A stretch of 45,952 nt of DNA from Beroe ovata. Its lineage: Eukaryota; Ctenophora; Nuda; Beroida; Beroidae. The stretch spans positions 206,665 to 252,616 of the forward strand of contig CAMPET010000101.1 of the NCBI GenBank assembly GCA_946803715.1, written 5' to 3'. How positions within the stretch are numbered: the stretch's first letter is position 1; each line of letters opens with the position of its first letter. Of this stretch, positions 43,980-45,952 are shown piece after piece. Both the position numbers and the translations under genes were made by a program. The notes under the pieces were generated by a model. The model was not told the origin of the DNA, did not search any database, and worked only from the letters and a program-made list of their open reading frames with translations.

Positions 43980-45474
43980 ACACACACACGCTATCAAATG
44001 TAAAGACGCAGTTTAGGTGCTCTCAACCACTTGCAATACATTGACAAGCATCACGCAAATGACTGCCTTTGGTTACCCGCGATATACCTACCTACATACC
44101 TACTTTGTCAAAATTGACCTCATAATTTATAGAGTTGAACTCTACAAGAATAGCTAAATGATCTTGCTCTTGCGCAGTGCACGCCACTAAGGATACTATA
44201 TATTTTACCGGGAGAAATTCGGGCAACCATGATCGGCGGTTTTCTGGACAAATTCGGTATAATTATCTCCCAGCGGAGACAACTTTACAGCGCAGACAAC
44301 ATTATCTATCTCACGAAATAATCCTGAATAAGACGTTCTAAACTAGTTTCATCTCTCAAAAGATTCTCAAGTATAGTCTCTTCCTGTGAAATAATTTCAA
44401 GCACTCAGTAAGTCGTGTAAAGACAATTTACCGACAAATCCATTTCTAAAATCTGCTAAGTGCAGAGTTTCACTGGTGAAACTAGTGTGCCACTATGTCG
44501 TCAATAGCTGTGGACGGCCATGTCAGAATGATGGATAGTTCACACTTCACACTCCCCAGTTAATAAGTCGAAGTGCAATGAAAATGGACGAGAGAGGATT
44601 TCGTCATGTTCCGTGAATTTCTCTTCCATGTCATGTGTAATGAGCCATGAAGATAAGCAACGACAACGAGATGCTTCTGATGGAGTAATGTTTGAGCAGA
44701 GCTATGTTTCATATGGTAGATCCGATTAATCGGCTGAAAATCATAAGCAGATAGAAAGCGACATAACAGATGCTATTTCCATAGAATAACCATCATAGTC
44801 GAAGAGAGAGAGAGAGAGCAAGAGAGAGGGAGGGTTTAGTGGAACTGGTCACATGTGTCACTTTTATATTAGTGGTCGGGAACTTGTCACATGACGTAGC
44901 ACAAAGGTCGCACCACAATCGTTTAGAGCACGGACTTAACAGCAGTGTACATACATCATGTGATTTGTGCATCAAGTGATAATATCGACCGTATCTCGCT
45001 TATTCGTGTTAATAACATGTTACATAGGTATTGACTAACTGAAAGTGGTTTCAGTGAAAATCGATTTTATATTTAGCTGTCAAACTATTACATCTTATTT
45101 GGGTAGTCCTATGTACACTTGAGTCGTGACTTCTTCTTAGGGTACCTAGTCCTATGTACACTTGAGTCGTGCCTTTTTCTTATGTCTAATTTGTAGTGTG
45201 TACTACCTAGTACCTACCTTATCTGTCCACTAATTCATCACGCATGCTACTACTATCGCTCGCAGGCTACAATCAATGCTTAGCGCTAGAAGCAACCTAA
45301 CCCTTGTAGTTTGTACTCTATTTCTCTGAATTTCCCACCTCCTTACAAGCCCCAGCTGCGCGCGAGTTTCCCCCTACCTTTTCTTTTCTTGTTTCGTACT
45401 GTGATGGTGTTCACTGCAGCGTGGAATTTCTGTGCTTCGCCATCGTGACAGAAATTAAGTCCCACCATACACTT
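38957..45474 (-). CDS. WASL: WASP/N-WASP family Arp2/3 activator, 5' end outside window
   Basis: WASP proteins relay Cdc42 and PIP2 signals to Arp2/3-driven actin branching. Nine exons join in phase: 45474-45378, 41688-41465, 41001-40836, 40759-40614, 40529-40376, 40302-40160, 40052-39942, 39842-39813 and 39109-38957 (408 codons). Domains in order: the end of the EVH1/WH1 domain (CMVGLNFCHDGEAQKFHAAV); a Lys-rich stretch (KKEKKKDKKKGKKKK) and CRIB motif (ITKADISGPSNFEHRKHLGW); the autoinhibitory GBD helices (HPALIDLLDSAGIKTTALKD); a proline-rich region over two exons; a first WH2 (GNLLDEIRMGAKLKSV) and a degenerate second (DDLLAAIRNFGGASAGGLKS); then a central helix (IGGALARALIARNKALA) and an acidic tail ending DDDVWSD with the expected Trp. 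Two WH2-like motifs favour N-WASP. The first EVH1 exons are not found in 45475-45952. Confidence 0.95.
39113..39812 (-). repeat. WASP last intron with short interspersed repeats
   Basis: Within this intron, TGACCCTTCTGATYCAC-type units recur near 39422, 39466 and 39513. A GGTGA..CCTTCTGAT(C)CACCTTAGGTG arrangement gives small inverted parts. A GC-rich palindromic patch (CGGCCGACCGCGCGGCCG) lies at about 39600-39617. It may be a small repeat element. The intron is otherwise featureless. Confidence 0.45.
41041..41081. repeat. CA/CATA microsatellite in WASP intron
   Basis: ACACACATACACACACATACATACACATACACACACAA-type tract between the GBD exon and the CRIB exon. Confidence 0.9.
42144..43646 (-). 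CDS. Unknown disordered Ser/Pro-rich protein nested in a WASP intron
   Basis: Not recognised. From the ATG at 43646-43644 the frame is open for 500 aa. The N-terminus is strongly basic (MSVKRKLKSKRKKGESE, possible nuclear signal), then acidic and Ser-rich. A loose S-x-E-Q-L/M/V pattern recurs about five times (CEQL, SEQL, PEQM, FEQL, SEQV). Two polyproline runs (IPPPPPSS, LPPPPPPLPG) lie near residue 390, of the kind that binds profilin, SH3 or EVH1 domains. A predicted helix (LEQIENMVSEITLRNERAGK, KRKK) follows. The last ~75 residues differ in character and include a hydrophobic run. A weak donor (CAA|GTTAAC) near 42381 means the coding part may end or splice there. The gene lies in the WASP intron 45377-41689, same strand. 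Confidence 0.6.
   Translation of the reverse strand: MSVKRKLKSKRKKGESEVVPIPVNSISPHAATLDDEDQLIEINVTDWVKPHIELNPSSSCEQLEERDDPLECGLHQVFSLERRPYDRSAHSSSEQLSTPEQMSSVELRGDKLSSSSQRLSSPNSSFEQLSSLFSPHSPGSTYASAPLISELHSVTGSEQVPLRRRRVTPPSRPVSAYSPSDSRTLHTQVCNRSTGSFLSDNLNRARSDGQGVGSTPVIAPGYTFLPLIRGSSINTSNESELSDMTSSHASRPRSLAEYFTSSNRSSLGKSLDSETHEDPNMADTASLPFTPDPLVCDYFPSEPGLQTGHHLGHLPVGGKQTRLLSEMSRRIEIPFPEERSPRPLRVTGNIPPPPPSSTPATSPFSHPSHLPPPPPPLPGDHQSVQQAGGSKLEQIENMVSEITLRNERAGKRKKSIGDCLLQVNLYPSKPIDSREDNRIYRFVSSIPFLVLVLFLHVCFRIISNPNRDERLNACDNLHESLTYLGKIWGLSLGVGTYTVK
43949..43990. repeat. CA microsatellite
   Basis: (CA)n with one TA interruption, in the WASP intron about 300 bases upstream of the nested gene start. 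Confidence 0.9.
44801..44831. repeat. GA-rich microsatellite
   Basis: (AG)n run followed by CAAGAGAGAGGGAGGG in the WASP intron. Confidence 0.85.
45104..45190. repeat. Tandem duplication, period 43
   Basis: TAGTCCTATGTACACTTGAG begins at 45104 and again at 45147. The two copies continue in parallel (TCGTGACTTCTTCTTA versus TCGTGCCTTTTTCTTA). Confidence 0.9.
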
Positions 45475-45952
45475 CTGAAATGTACACACTACACATCGTG
45501 ATAAGGTATTACAACACATCACACGGTAACGTTTTCATCTTTGCGTGCGTGACATGACCAAGTTTGACGTTGGAGTTTTCAATTTGATTTCAATCTGATC
45601 CACGCTCATTCATATCGTTCACTCATACTGCTGAAGACACTCAGCATGAGCCGATATTCAGCTGATACACAGCATGAGCCGATATTCAGCTGATACACAA
45701 CGTGTACATTGTACAATGTACAACCACACAATGTACCCTGTATTAGCAGTACACTGTCACTGTTTGACGGTGTTTTGAGGTTTCACGTTGCAATGTTACA
45801 CTCACATAATATACGAGTGTGTACTTACATCTCCAAACTGTTACTCGTGATGAGTATTACTACTCAAGGAAAAACTGTAGATATAATCAAAGATATAATC
45901 TCTACTTAGCAAGTTAGTGCTCAGTGACCAATGACCATATCAATATGACATT
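45475..45952 (-). other. WASP intron at window edge with small duplications
   Basis: No further EVH1 exon is recognised. CAGCATGAGCCGATATTCAG occurs at 45642 and again at 45670 (period 28). A perfect 20-bp palindrome, TGTACATTGTACAATGTACA, spans 45703-45722. Confidence 0.7.

Larger units (their letters stand above)
43647..45377 (-). other. Rest of the WASP intron, upstream of the nested gene
   Basis: Contains a (CA)n tract at about 43949-43990 and GA-rich repeats at about 44801-44831. A 43-bp-period tandem duplication lies at about 45104-45190. No exon recognised. The promoter of the nested gene would be near 43650-44200. Confidence 0.6.

Overview
The window is nuclear DNA of an animal, read from gene content and architecture. 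It holds split genes with GT-AG introns, long introns and intergenic DNA, many CA/GT microsatellites, an assembly gap, and animal-type versions of WDR82, ECT2L, MAGOH, NUFIP1, REV3L, IK/RED, TIMELESS, EIF3L and a WASP. Intron sizes range from a few tens of bases to about 3.9 kb. The lineage cannot be fixed from sequence alone. A non-vertebrate, perhaps early-branching, animal fits best: the proteins align well with human ones but are clearly divergent, and genes are packed at roughly one per 4 kb.

Layout from left to right. 607-1259 (+) holds the last two exons of WDR82. 2403-7444 (-) is a complete 11-exon ECT2L-type F-box/RhoGEF gene. 7445-9944 is repeat-rich, with a GTAC-rich minisatellite, a perfect 61-nt hairpin and a GC-rich foldback element. 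9945-14498 (-) is MAGOH in four exons; its 3.9 kb last intron contains a complete same-strand gene for an unknown signal-peptide/membrane protein (10703-12090) and a 466-base gap. 14710-16330 (-) is NUFIP1, with a GC-AG first intron. 17338-18438 (-) is an intronless GT8-type glycosyltransferase. 19222-25684 (-) is REV3L, the DNA polymerase zeta catalytic subunit. 26220-28511 (-) is IK/RED. 28512-30137 is a divergent spacer with a second foldback element. 30138-34196 (+) is TIMELESS with its whole coding sequence in one exon. 34530-38229 (+) is EIF3L in ten exons. 38957-45474 (-) is a WASP/N-WASP gene whose 5' EVH1 exons continue beyond the right edge; its 3.7 kb intron holds another same-strand gene for an unknown disordered, proline-rich protein (42144-43646).

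The multi-exon models were built by hand. Every exon joins its neighbour in a compatible phase, and the complete genes total a whole number of codons (MAGOH 147 aa, NUFIP1 351, IK 513, EIF3L 521, ECT2L about 1,114, REV3L 1,968). The genes are housekeeping genes for RNA processing (MAGOH, NUFIP1, IK), translation (EIF3L), chromatin (WDR82), replication and lesion bypass (TIMELESS, REV3L) and actin/Rho signalling (ECT2L, WASP). I see no sign that they form one pathway. The most interesting signals are the two nested unknown genes, the modular foldback repeats, and several unusual splice arrangements.
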